DNA from: VMDJ01 sp038146785
GTDB lineage: Bacteria; Pseudomonadota; Gammaproteobacteria; Chromatiales; Chromatiaceae
Reading direction: 5' to 3'
NCBI GenBank assembly: GCA_038146785.1
Contig: JAYQSI010000016.1
Location: forward strand, 620,001-684,000
DNA: 64,000 bases
Part shown: piece after piece, positions 42,422-50,710 of the stretch
Layout: every line of letters begins with the position of its first letter
Numbering within the stretch: the first letter of the stretch is position 1
Notes under the pieces: generated by a model
Database searches by the model: none
The model's input: the letters and a program-made list of their open reading frames with translations, nothing else
Told to the model about the DNA's origin: nothing
Made by a program: the position numbers and the translations under genes

Positions 42422-43282
42422 ATGTCACATTCAGCGGATAGTTATTACGTCCCACATGGCAGTCATTGGCCAATCGTGGCAAGCGTTGCGCTAACAACCA
42501 GTGTGGTTGGTGCAGCAATGTGGTTTAACGGTACGGGTAGTGGCCAAATGGTTTTGCTGCTTGGCTTAGCCATGGTGTTCTTCATGATGTATGGCTGGTT
42601 CGGTACCACTGTGCGTGAAAGCTTGAAGGGCATGTATAACGAGCAAGTGGATCGTTCATTCCGTCAAGGCATGATGTGGTTCATCTTCTCTGAAGTCATG
42701 TTCTTCGCGGCCTTCTTTGGCGCTTTGTTCTATGCACGTGTTTTATCAGTGCCATGGTTGTTGGGTGAAGACGTTTCAACGCACTTAACCTTGTGGTCTG
42801 GCTTTACTGAAACTTGGCCTACCAATGGTCCTAATAATGTCGGTGGTGAATTCCAGACAATGGGTGCATGGGGTATCCCAGCCATCAACACTTTGTTGTT
42901 GTTGACCTCAGGTGTGACGCTGACGATTTCTCACTGGGCGTTGAAAGCGGGTGATAAAAGTAAGACGGTACTTTGGTTGGCAGCTACGGTTGCACTGGGT
43001 GCGATCTTCTTAGGCTTCCAGGCATACGAGTACATTCACGCTTATCATGAGCTTAACCTGACTCTGGGTTCTGGTATCTATGGTTCAACCTTCTTTATGT
43101 TGACCGGCTTCCACGGTTTCCACGTAACCATTGGTACGGTGATGCTGTTCGTGATTATGTTACGTGCAAACAAAGCTCACTTTACTCACGAAAATCATTT
43201 CGCGTTTGAGGCCGTCGCTTGGTACTGGCACTTCGTTGACGTGGTGTGGTTGGGATTGTTTATCTTCGTTTACGTATTGTAA
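42422..43282 (+). CDS. coxC: Cytochrome c oxidase subunit III
   Basis: Seven-helix core subunit that stabilises subunit I. The product has 286 residues. Family marks are YYVPHGSHWPIVASVAL at the start, MWFIFSEVMFFAAFFGALFY, HAYHELNLTLGSGIYGSTFF and the final WYWHFVDVVWLGLFIFVYVL. An AAGGGGGAAA site precedes the ATG. A bidirectional terminator follows. Confidence 0.98.
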   Translation: MSHSADSYYVPHGSHWPIVASVALTTSVVGAAMWFNGTGSGQMVLLLGLAMVFFMMYGWFGTTVRESLKGMYNEQVDRSFRQGMMWFIFSEVMFFAAFFGALFYARVLSVPWLLGEDVSTHLTLWSGFTETWPTNGPNNVGGEFQTMGAWGIPAINTLLLLTSGVTLTISHWALKAGDKSKTVLWLAATVALGAIFLGFQAYEYIHAYHELNLTLGSGIYGSTFFMLTGFHGFHVTIGTVMLFVIMLRANKAHFTHENHFAFEAVAWYWHFVDVVWLGLFIFVYVL

Positions 43283-43333
43283 GGAAGAAAAAGAAACGAT
43301 TGGCGTAGCGGTACCGCGCTAATCAAAAACAAG

Positions 43334-43363
43334 AGCGAGGCCGTTTGTCGGCCTCGCTTTTTT
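43334..43363. terminator. Bidirectional terminator between coxC and the DUF2909 gene
   Basis: GCGAGGCCG (43335-43343) pairs with CGGCCTCGC (43349-43357) around TTTGT, followed by six T. It ends the coxC transcript and abuts the convergent minus-strand gene, which may use the same stem. Confidence 0.93.
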
Positions 43364-43365
43364 GC

Positions 43366-43593
43366 TTATTGAGTGGTGGCCTTGTGGATAAAGCCATGCA
43401 AGTGGATAACGTCAGTTGCACCCAAGATCATCAATAAGATGAATAGGCTGAGCGATAAGCCAACACGGAAGGTTAGGGCTTTAACCATACGGTTTGAGTC
43501 GCCGCCTTTATCTTTAACCAGATAAACCAGGCTTGAGCCAAGTGCGATGACGATGGCGACAAAAATTACGAGGACTGCCATTTTCGTAAGCAT
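43366..43593 (-). CDS. DUF2909 twin-transmembrane protein
   Basis: Small protein of 75 residues from the ATG at 43593 (MLTKMAVLVIFVAIVIALGS). There are two hydrophobic helices near 5-24 and 44-66 with a charged connecting loop (KDKGGDSNRMVK). This resembles the DUF2909 family found in cox clusters of Pseudomonas-like bacteria. It is transcribed against coxC and divergent from SURF1. The function is unknown, perhaps oxidase assembly. Confidence 0.8.
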   Translation of the reverse strand: MLTKMAVLVIFVAIVIALGSSLVYLVKDKGGDSNRMVKALTFRVGLSLSLFILLMILGATDVIHLHGFIHKATTQ

Positions 43594-43685
43594 GAGGGGG
43601 GTCTCCAAGGTTGTGCATTAACCGATGATTAATGCGGTTACTAATTGAAAGTGCGCGCGAGTATAGCAATAGAAACAGGTATTTA

Positions 43686-44441
43686 ATGGCAATTCGATTC
43701 AACAACTGGATATTTACACCGCGCTTGATCCCAAGTGTGGTGTTCGTGTTGTTGATGATTTTGTTGCTCAGCCTGGGTAATTGGCAGCTTGGGCGTTCTG
43801 TTGAAAAGCAAACCTTAATCCATGATCGCGTTGCTCAAAGTGAGGCAAGCGAGCTGGTGCTGAGCAGTAAATTGGTGGATGTTGAGAAACAGCGTTTCCG
43901 TTCGGCACGCGTCGAAGGGTACTTTGACCAAGGTCGTCAGTGGTTATTGGATAACCGGGTACGTAATGGTCAGTCTGGTTACCATGTCTTCACGGTGTTC
44001 AATGCGATTGATGGTCAGAGTGTTTTAGTAAATCGCGGCTGGGTTTCAGCGGGTCGTGATCGTTTGGCCTTGCCTTCACTGCCGGTGCCTACCGAAAAGG
44101 TAGAACTGATTGGTCATCTTGACCGACCTGAATCGGTTGGTTTGCGCATGGATCAGGCAGAAGGGCTGCAAAACGACCAACTCACTGTTATGCAGTATGT
44201 GGATGTTGCAGAGATCGCTCAGCGTTTGGGTGTCGATCTGCTGCCTTATTCTTTGGTGCTAAGTGAAGGTCAGCCAGGCTCGCTAGCATTTGACTGGATG
44301 CCGGTTGAAGAGATAACGCCAGAGAAACATGTTGGCTATGCCGTGCAGTGGTTTGGTTTGGCGACGGCCTTGTTAATCATTTATTTGGGCGTGAATACCA
44401 AACGTGTGTCACGTCATCACGAAGAGAGGTTAGATTCGTGA
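43686..44441 (+). CDS. SURF1-family cytochrome oxidase assembly protein
   Basis: Inner-membrane assembly factor thought to help place haem a in subunit I. From ATG 43686 it has 251 residues. One membrane helix lies near residues 13-33 (LLLSLGNWQLGRSVEKQ follows it) and another near 222-242. The SURF1 signatures VLVNRGWVSAGRDR and HVGYAVQWFGLATALLIIYL are present. The longer frame upstream covers the divergent promoter region and is unlikely. The stop overlaps the next GTG start. Confidence 0.93.
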   Translation: MAIRFNNWIFTPRLIPSVVFVLLMILLLSLGNWQLGRSVEKQTLIHDRVAQSEASELVLSSKLVDVEKQRFRSARVEGYFDQGRQWLLDNRVRNGQSGYHVFTVFNAIDGQSVLVNRGWVSAGRDRLALPSLPVPTEKVELIGHLDRPESVGLRMDQAEGLQNDQLTVMQYVDVAEIAQRLGVDLLPYSLVLSEGQPGSLAFDWMPVEEITPEKHVGYAVQWFGLATALLIIYLGVNTKRVSRHHEERLDS

Positions 44442-45004
44442 CAAAGCTATCGAAATCACAGCGTCAGTTATTGGCCTTGCTAGCAATCTTTTTATTGCCA
44501 CCAAGCGCGGCTTATGTGGCATGGAAATATGTAGGCGAACATGGTGTTGCTGCGACGACCAATAATGGCCAGTTCATCTCTCCAGCACGTCCTTTGCAAT
44601 ACGATGTTTTGGGTGAAAAAGCGGAGCCACTCAAAGGGCGGTGGACCTATGTTGTGCTCGCGCCTCAGGGTTGTGAGAAGCAGTGTCAGGATCAACTGTA
44701 TCTAACGCGTCAGCTACGCATTGCGATCAATAAAGACTTCGAGCGCGTGCGTCGTGTGGTGTTTGAGCCAAGCGGGGCATTAAGTGAGGCGCTGAAAGCG
44801 GAGCATCAGGATTTATTGGCACTGGGAGCGTTACCAGAGGCTTACCAGGCGGCGTTTCAGGGCGATAAATTTAATCATGCCGGCGAACAAATTTTTCTGA
44901 TCGATCCTTTGGGCAATTTGATGATGTACTACGACTCATCCGTCAACTTTAGAGGCATGCTCAAAGATCTTCAGAAGCTGTTGAAGATCTCTCAGGTAGG
45001 TTAA
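44438..45004 (+). CDS. Membrane-anchored Sco-like thioredoxin-fold protein
   Basis: From the GTG at 44438, which overlaps the SURF1 stop, the product has 188 residues. A single N-terminal anchor lies at about 10-30. The soluble part has Cys79 and Cys83 in a CEKQC motif and His147 in FNHAGEQIFLIDPLGN. The CxxxC plus a downstream His before a LIDPxG strand is the copper-binding layout of Sco proteins, although overall similarity looks weak. The position between SURF1 and ctaA matches the unnamed gene of the Pseudomonas cox cluster. I infer a copper or redox role in oxidase assembly. Confidence 0.72.
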   Translation: MTKLSKSQRQLLALLAIFLLPPSAAYVAWKYVGEHGVAATTNNGQFISPARPLQYDVLGEKAEPLKGRWTYVVLAPQGCEKQCQDQLYLTRQLRIAINKDFERVRRVVFEPSGALSEALKAEHQDLLALGALPEAYQAAFQGDKFNHAGEQIFLIDPLGNLMMYYDSSVNFRGMLKDLQKLLKISQVG

Positions 45005-45007
45005 GTC

Positions 45008-45988
45008 ATGCGTTACGCAACCTTTATCAAGTTCAGCATCGTATTCACCCTGTGTGTGATCATCATGGGTGCTTGGACGCGTCTTGCGGATGCTGGTTTA
45101 GGTTGTCCTGATTGGCCGGGTTGTTACGGTGAGTGGATCGTGCCACATGCTGAAGAAGCGGTTGATGAGAAACATTATTTAGAGCAGCGACCACTCGAGC
45201 CGCATAAGGGTTGGCTTGAGATGATCCATCGTTACATTGCCGGTACGTTGGGATTGTTGATTTTGACCATCACTATTTGGTCTTGGCGCCGTCGCGCAAG
45301 CGATCCAGATCAGCCTGTGTTGCTTCCGACCTTATTGTTGGGCGTGGTGATGTTCCAAGCCGCTTTAGGTATGTGGACAGTAACCCTGTTGCTGAAACCG
45401 CTTGTGGTAATGGGGCATTTGCTGGGCGGTTTTACAACGCTCTCTTTATTGTTCTTGTTACTGCTTATCGCGACTGATCGGCGATCAACCATTGTTAAGC
45501 CATCATTTAAACCTTGGGCGATGCTCGGTTTGATTATTTTGATCATGCAGATAGCCCTGGGTGGTTGGACGAGCACGAACTATGCAGCGCTAGCATGTAC
45601 TGACTTCCCGACCTGTCATGGTGTCTGGATGCCAGAAACCGATTTCTCAGAAGCCTTTGTGATGTGGCGCGGTATTGGCGTGAATTATGAGTTTGGTGTG
45701 TTAGAGCATCCGGCGCGTACGGCGATTCATCTAACCCATCGCATTGGCGCATTGATTACCTTCGTCTATCTACTAGGCTTAGCGGTAGCAATGATTAAAC
45801 AAGGTGGCATGTTGGCTTCAGCATCTAAGGTGATGTTGGTGTTGTTGTTCACCCAAGTTGCATTGGGTATCAGCAATGTTGTGTTCCATTTGCCGCTCAC
45901 TGTTGCGGTGTTGCATAACTTGGTTGCGGCATTGCTTCTTCTTTCCGTTATTTATGTGAACTACGTGTTATGGCGACGTCAGTACTAA
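45008..45988 (+). CDS. ctaA: Haem A synthase CtaA (Cox15)
   Basis: Oxidises haem O to haem A for the aa3 oxidase. The product has 326 residues and about eight membrane helices in two four-helix halves. The family segments GAWTRLADAGLGCPDWPGC and LEMIHRYIAGTLG in the first half and GGWTSTNYAALACTDFPTC and THRIGAL in the second carry the conserved His and Cys residues. It overlaps ctaB by 19 bp. Confidence 0.95.
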   Translation: MRYATFIKFSIVFTLCVIIMGAWTRLADAGLGCPDWPGCYGEWIVPHAEEAVDEKHYLEQRPLEPHKGWLEMIHRYIAGTLGLLILTITIWSWRRRASDPDQPVLLPTLLLGVVMFQAALGMWTVTLLLKPLVVMGHLLGGFTTLSLLFLLLLIATDRRSTIVKPSFKPWAMLGLIILIMQIALGGWTSTNYAALACTDFPTCHGVWMPETDFSEAFVMWRGIGVNYEFGVLEHPARTAIHLTHRIGALITFVYLLGLAVAMIKQGGMLASASKVMLVLLFTQVALGISNVVFHLPLTVAVLHNLVAALLLLSVIYVNYVLWRRQY

Positions 45989-46872
45989 ACGAATCAAAGC
46001 GCGTCTGTTGGCGCGATTATCTCGAGCTATGTAAACCTAAGGTTGTTGCGCTCATCGTCTTTACGGCCGTCGTTGGTATGTTGTTGGCGGTGCCTGGCTT
46101 GCCACCTTTAGATGCAGTGATCTTCGGTACCTTGGGTATCGGTTTGGCTTCAGGTTCTGCTGCAGCAATCAATCATGTGGTTGATCAAAAGATTGATGCC
46201 ATCATGGGGCGTACGCACAATCGTCCGATACCGCAGGGCGCGATGAAGTCGCGTGATGCACTGATCTTTGCCTTGGCGATTGGCGCTATCTCAATGGCGA
46301 TTCTGATTATGTGGGTGAATGTACTCACGGCTGCGTTAACCTTTTTCTCACTGATCGGTTATGCAGTGATTTACACCATGTATCTCAAGCGTGCGACACC
46401 ACAAAACATTGTGATTGGTGGAGCTGCCGGTGCTGCGCCACCGTTATTGGGTTGGACGGCTGTTACTGGCAGTGTTGATCCAGGTGCTTTGCTGTTGTTC
46501 TTGATTATCTTCACTTGGACGCCACCTCATTTCTGGGCCTTGGCGATTCATCGTGCGGATGACTACAAAAAAGTCGGTATGCCAATGTTGCCGGTCACCC
46601 ATGGTAAGGATTACACCCGCCTGCAGATCCTGCTTTACACCGTTCTGCTGTTTGTTGTGACCTTGTTGCCGTTTAGCTATGGCATGAGTGGTTGGTTGTA
46701 TCTAGTGGGTGCTGTCGCGTTGAACTTGATGTTCATGGTCTATGCGGTGCGCTTGTATCGTGATGACAATGAGAAGCTTCCAATGAAGACCTTTGGCTTC
46801 TCCATCGTGTATCTGATGATCCTGTTTGCCTTACTTTTGGTGGATCACTATGTTCCGTTATTTATGAATTAA
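45970..46872 (+). CDS. ctaB: Haem O synthase (protoheme IX farnesyltransferase)
   Basis: Adds a farnesyl group to haem B, the step before CtaA. The product has 300 residues and about nine helices. The prenyltransferase motif NHVVDQKIDAIMGRTHNRP lies near residue 73, and the second motif HFWALAIHRADDYKKVGMPM near 180. It is the last gene of the aa3 cluster. Confidence 0.96.
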   Translation: MATSVLNESKRVCWRDYLELCKPKVVALIVFTAVVGMLLAVPGLPPLDAVIFGTLGIGLASGSAAAINHVVDQKIDAIMGRTHNRPIPQGAMKSRDALIFALAIGAISMAILIMWVNVLTAALTFFSLIGYAVIYTMYLKRATPQNIVIGGAAGAAPPLLGWTAVTGSVDPGALLLFLIIFTWTPPHFWALAIHRADDYKKVGMPMLPVTHGKDYTRLQILLYTVLLFVVTLLPFSYGMSGWLYLVGAVALNLMFMVYAVRLYRDDNEKLPMKTFGFSIVYLMILFALLLVDHYVPLFMN

Positions 46873-47115
46873 ATTTCTATTTGGTGCTACCTGACCGCCC
46901 AAGCTTTTTCTTTCATCGATATTTTTTTGGCTGAAGATACATCAAAAGCGAACCTAAGTTTAATAATCATATATTAAACAGTAACTTATTGATTTTTGAC
47001 GCGATCTTGAATGACTTTTGTCGCGCTATATCAACATTGACTAATAAACCTATATTCCCTACCATTTCGCACCCTTATTATTAATGGGGTAGGCTTAGCT
47101 AAAACGAGCAATGTT

Positions 47116-47157
47116 TTGGCTTAGGTCAAAAACTTTATCTTAAGTGCAAGGCAGAAT
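47116..47157 (+). promoter_or_regulatory. Candidate FNR/ANR-activated promoter of the cco operon
   Basis: TTGGC-TTAG-GTCAA (47116-47129) resembles the FNR/ANR consensus TTGAT-N4-ATCAA, with three mismatches. A CAGAAT box at 47152-47157 lies exactly where a -10 should be if the site is centred at -41.5, as in class II FNR promoters. FNR or ANR control of ccoNOQP under low oxygen is well established in related bacteria. Matching by eye only. Confidence 0.4.
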
Positions 47158-47169
47158 GCCGGTGCTTAA

Positions 47170-47188
47170 AGTGGAAGGGCTTTCCACT
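47170..47188 (+). other. Hairpin in the ccoN leader
   Basis: AGTGGAA (47170-47176) pairs with TTCCACT (47182-47188) around GGGCT, about 70 bp before the ccoN ATG. It would lie near the 5' end of the mRNA if the candidate promoter upstream is used. It has no T tract, so it is not a terminator. It could stabilise the message or be a binding site. Confidence 0.4.
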
Positions 47189-47257
47189 AAAAGTCATATC
47201 GACGGTGATTTTTAGGGAAAGTTCATACAAGAAATCGACTAGGTTGGGGTTAATCCT

Positions 47258-48712
47258 ATGGCTCATGGTGCAGTCGCTGCGGACACGCAGTACAACTACG
47301 ACATTATTAAGAAGTTCGCGATCATGGCCCTGGTGTGGGGTGTACTTGGCATGTCTGCTGGTACCTACATTGCGGCTGAATTAGCGTTCCCATTTTTAAA
47401 CTTTGATATCGCGCAGATTACGTTTGGTCGTCTTCGCCCAGTGCATACCACGCTGGTTATCTTTGGTTTTGGTGGTAGTGCATTGTTCGCAACCTCTTAC
47501 TACATCGTGCAGCGTACCTGCCAAACACCACTTATCTCTAAGGGCTTAGCTGAGTTCACCTTCTGGGGTTGGCAAGGCGGCATCTTGTTAGGTGTCTTGG
47601 GTTACATGAACGGTATTACCGACGGTAAAGAGTATGCTGAGTTCCCTTGGTATCTTGATATCGCGATTGCCGTTGTTTGGGTTGCTTACTTCATTGTATT
47701 CGTAGGCACTTTGCGTCGTCGCTCACAGCCGCACATTTACGTTGCTAACTGGTTCTTCTTGGCCTTTATTTTGGCAACTGCGATTCTGCACATCGGTCGT
47801 AACATTGCAGTTCCTGTTGGTCTGTTTAATACCTCTGCTTATGGTGTTTACTCAGGCGTTCAAGATGCGATGGTGCAATGGTGGTATGGCCACAATGCAG
47901 TAGGTTTCTTCTTGACTGCTGCCTTCTTGGGCATGATGTACTACTTCGTACCGAAGCAAGCAGGTCGTCCTATTTATTCTTACCGTTTGTCGATCATCCA
48001 CTTCTGGGCGCTTGGCTTTATGTACATGTGGGTAGGTGGTCACCACCTTCACTGGACTGCATTGCCAGACTGGACCTCATCATTGGCAGCGGCATTCTCT
48101 ATCTTATTGTTGCTTCCATCTTGGGGCGGCATGATCAACGGCATCATGACCCTGTCGGGTGCTTGGGATAAGTTGCGTACCGACCCAATCATGTTGTTCA
48201 TGATCACAGCATTATCTTTCTATGGCATGTCGACCTTTGAAGGTCCAATGATGTCATTGAAGTCGGTTAACGCTTTGTCGCACTACACTGACTGGACTAT
48301 CGGCCACGTACACTCAGGCGCATTGGGCTGGGTTGCGATGATTACCTTCGGTTCTTTCTATCACTTGATCCCTCGTCTTTGGGAAACGCGTATTTGGAGC
48401 CAGAGCCTGATTTACGTTCATTTCTGGTTGGCGACTATCGGTATCGTGCTTTACATCGCTGCGATGTGGGTATCAGGTATCGGTCAAGGTTTGATGCTGC
48501 GTGCCTTCGATGATTACGGCAACTTGGCATATACCTTCGTTGAAACTGTGACCTTTATGCATTGGCCGCTTGTGGTTCGTATGTTGGGCGGCATGTTCTT
48601 CGTGGCAGGTATCCTGACCATGGTGTTCAACGTTTACATGACTATTCGTACTGCTAAGCAAGAGCAGGCTGCTATCGAAGCGAAGATCGCTGCGAAGATG
48701 GCTAAGGCTTAA
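47258..48712 (+). CDS. ccoN: cbb3-type cytochrome c oxidase subunit I
   Basis: Catalytic haem b/b3-CuB subunit of the high-affinity cbb3 oxidase. The product has 484 residues and about twelve helices. Characteristic segments are FGRLRPVHTTLVIFGFGGSA with a low-spin haem His, the YGHNAVGFFLTAAFLGMMYY CuB region, GGHHLHWTALPDW and the C-terminal HVHSGALGWVAMITFG. An upstream GGGGTTAATCC leader precedes the ATG. Confidence 0.98.
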   Translation: MAHGAVAADTQYNYDIIKKFAIMALVWGVLGMSAGTYIAAELAFPFLNFDIAQITFGRLRPVHTTLVIFGFGGSALFATSYYIVQRTCQTPLISKGLAEFTFWGWQGGILLGVLGYMNGITDGKEYAEFPWYLDIAIAVVWVAYFIVFVGTLRRRSQPHIYVANWFFLAFILATAILHIGRNIAVPVGLFNTSAYGVYSGVQDAMVQWWYGHNAVGFFLTAAFLGMMYYFVPKQAGRPIYSYRLSIIHFWALGFMYMWVGGHHLHWTALPDWTSSLAAAFSILLLLPSWGGMINGIMTLSGAWDKLRTDPIMLFMITALSFYGMSTFEGPMMSLKSVNALSHYTDWTIGHVHSGALGWVAMITFGSFYHLIPRLWETRIWSQSLIYVHFWLATIGIVLYIAAMWVSGIGQGLMLRAFDDYGNLAYTFVETVTFMHWPLVVRMLGGMFFVAGILTMVFNVYMTIRTAKQEQAAIEAKIAAKMAKA

Positions 48713-48727
48713 TTGAGGTAACTAACG

Positions 48728-49468
48728 ATGAAATTCAATCACGAAAGTATCGAAATTAACTCTGGCCTGATGCTTGTGCTGACGCTGTTGGCGATCAGTA
48801 TTGGTGGTCTGGTTGAGATTGCACCTTTGTACTACATCGAAGACACCATCGAAAAAGTTGATGGCGTACGTCCATACACCCCGCTTGAGCAGCGTGGTCG
48901 TGACATTTATGTGCGTGAAGGTTGTTACACCTGTCACTCGCAAATGATCCGTCCATTCCGTGATGAGGATATGCGTTACGGTCATTACTCATTGGCAGCA
49001 GAGTCTCAGTACGATCACCCATTCCAGTGGGGTTCTAAGCGTACCGGTCCTGATTTGGCGCGTGTTGGCGGCAAATACTCTAATGCATGGCAAACCCAGC
49101 ATTTGAACAACCCACGTGATGTTGTGCCTGAGTCAATCATGCCAAGCTACCCATGGTTGTTGAAAAATGATTTGGACTACGCTGATATTGATGCGCGTAT
49201 GCGTGCATTAAGAACAGTCGGTGTGCCTTACTCAACAAATGATGAAGAGTACGCAGCAAACGTAGAAAAGTTTGGTGTTGAAGTTGCTGAAATGTTGGAT
49301 ATCAACAAAGCAGAGAAAAATCTTCTTGCTCAAGCGCAATCGCAGAACTGGGATGGTGATAACACCAGACTGACTGAGATGGATGCGCTAGTAGCGTACC
49401 TTCAGGTGCTAGGCACAATGGTGGACTTCTCGAAATACGATGAAGGCTACTTTGCTGAGTTCCGTTAA
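48728..49468 (+). CDS. ccoO: cbb3-type cytochrome c oxidase subunit II (monohaem)
   Basis: Membrane-anchored cytochrome c of the cbb3 oxidase. The product has 246 residues. The N-terminal anchor lies near 14-33, and the haem c motif CYTCH at 66-70. The axial Met is likely in the PESIMPSYPWL segment. A GAGGTAAC site lies before the ATG, 15 bp after ccoN. Confidence 0.97.
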   Translation: MKFNHESIEINSGLMLVLTLLAISIGGLVEIAPLYYIEDTIEKVDGVRPYTPLEQRGRDIYVREGCYTCHSQMIRPFRDEDMRYGHYSLAAESQYDHPFQWGSKRTGPDLARVGGKYSNAWQTQHLNNPRDVVPESIMPSYPWLLKNDLDYADIDARMRALRTVGVPYSTNDEEYAANVEKFGVEVAEMLDINKAEKNLLAQAQSQNWDGDNTRLTEMDALVAYLQVLGTMVDFSKYDEGYFAEFR

Positions 49469-49500
49469 TTAAGAGTTAAAACGCGTATTAGGTCTGATAC

Positions 49501-49698
49501 ATGTTTGAGTGGTTGTCATCAATGGAAAACACCAAGCCTTTGGCGCTAGTGATTTTCTTTGTGACATTCGTAGGAATCTTGTTCTATGTGTTCACCGGTA
49601 AAAAACGGAGTGAACGTTTAGAGTCTTATAAAGACATTCCTTTTCTCGAAGATGAGCAGAGCGATAAGTTAAATAAAAAGGATCAAGACAATGGCTGA
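49501..49698 (+). CDS. ccoQ: cbb3-type oxidase small subunit CcoQ
   Basis: 65-residue protein with one membrane helix near 14-32 (LALVIFFVTFVGILFYVF) followed by a charged tail with GKKRSERLESYKDIPFLED, the usual CcoQ pattern. It helps stabilise the cbb3 complex. It overlaps ccoP by 8 bp. Confidence 0.93.
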   Translation: MFEWLSSMENTKPLALVIFFVTFVGILFYVFTGKKRSERLESYKDIPFLEDEQSDKLNKKDQDNG

Positions 49699-50614
49699 TC
49701 AGTCGCAAAATAAAGCGGTACAAACAACCGGTCACGCGTGGGACGGTGACCTGCAGGAATTCAACAATCCGTTGCCAACTTGGTGGTTGTGGGCTTTCTA
49801 CGCAAGCTGTGTGTTCACGGTTGTTTATTGGATCCTCTATCCAGCATGGCCAATTGGCGATACCTATACCAAGGGTATTGCAACCACGACCTTCCAAAAC
49901 TCTAAAGGTGAAGAAGTCACCATGGGTTGGAATACGCGTGCAGAATTCATTAAAGACATGCAGTCTGGAACAGAGGCAATGAAGCAGGCGGAATACTTAA
50001 AGAAAGTTTCTGCTGCGTCATATGAAGAGATTGTTAACGATCCAGACATGACAGCATTTACTCAGTCGCTTGCAAAAGTATTGTTCGCAGATAACTGTGC
50101 AGCATGTCACGGTGTCGGTGGTCAGCCTGCATTGGTCGGCTTGTATCCAAACTTGCGTGATGATGCGTGGTTATGGGGTGGTAAGTTGAGCCAAATCCAA
50201 CACGCAATCGTTGCCGGCCGTAATGGTTATATGCCTGCGTTTGGTGAAGTGTTATCAAACGAAAAAATTGATCAAGTCGCTAACTACGTTATGACTTTGT
50301 CAGGTCTTGATGCGGATGCAGCAAAAGCGTCAGCAGGTAAAGAGATCTTCCAGGGTAATGAAGGTGGTTGTTACTACTGCCATACATCAGCGGGTACGGG
50401 CATGTACTCACAAGGTGCGGCTAACCTAACTGATGCAGTTTGGACGGTAGCTAACGTACCTGGCGCTGAAACTAACAAAGATAAAGTTGCAGCTATCAGC
50501 AAAGTCATTAAAGGCGGTATCCAGCGCAAAATGCCAGCATGGTCTGAGCGCTTGAGCGAAACTGAAATTAAGTTGTTGACCGTTTACGTTCACGGCTTAG
50601 GCGGCGGTCAGTAA
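49691..50614 (+). CDS. ccoP: cbb3-type cytochrome c oxidase subunit III (dihaem)
   Basis: Dihaem cytochrome c that passes electrons into the oxidase. The product has 307 residues, with an N-terminal helix near 33-55. The haem motifs are CAACH at 136-140 and CYYCH at 227-231. The N-terminal HAWDGDLQEFNNPLPTWWLW is typical of CcoP. An 8 bp overlap links it to ccoQ. Confidence 0.97.
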   Translation: MADQSQNKAVQTTGHAWDGDLQEFNNPLPTWWLWAFYASCVFTVVYWILYPAWPIGDTYTKGIATTTFQNSKGEEVTMGWNTRAEFIKDMQSGTEAMKQAEYLKKVSAASYEEIVNDPDMTAFTQSLAKVLFADNCAACHGVGGQPALVGLYPNLRDDAWLWGGKLSQIQHAIVAGRNGYMPAFGEVLSNEKIDQVANYVMTLSGLDADAAKASAGKEIFQGNEGGCYYCHTSAGTGMYSQGAANLTDAVWTVANVPGAETNKDKVAAISKVIKGGIQRKMPAWSERLSETEIKLLTVYVHGLGGGQ

Positions 50615-50654
50615 TTAGACCCCGCTGAGTACCCTTGGGTGCTAAACAATTTAA

Positions 50655-50679
50655 CAGGGGGCGTTCGCGCCCCTTTGTT
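50655..50679 (+). terminator. TTCG-loop hairpin between ccoP and ccoG
   Basis: GGGGCG (50658-50663) pairs with CGCCCC (50668-50673) around a TTCG tetraloop, extended by flanking pairs and followed by TTTGTTATTTTT. It separates the structural ccoNOQP genes from the maturation genes ccoGHIS, and could be a full or partial terminator. Confidence 0.75.
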
Positions 50680-50710
50680 ATTTTTAAATTAGGTTAATAG
50701 AGAAATCATC

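Larger units (their letters stand above)
46873..47257. other. 385 bp non-coding region ahead of ccoN
   Basis: The longest gene-free stretch in the window. I see no credible coding frame. It is AT-rich in its first half (46960-47060). An FNR-like site, a -10-like box and a stable hairpin lie in the last 145 bp, listed separately. No clear terminator for ctaB was found. Confidence 0.7.
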
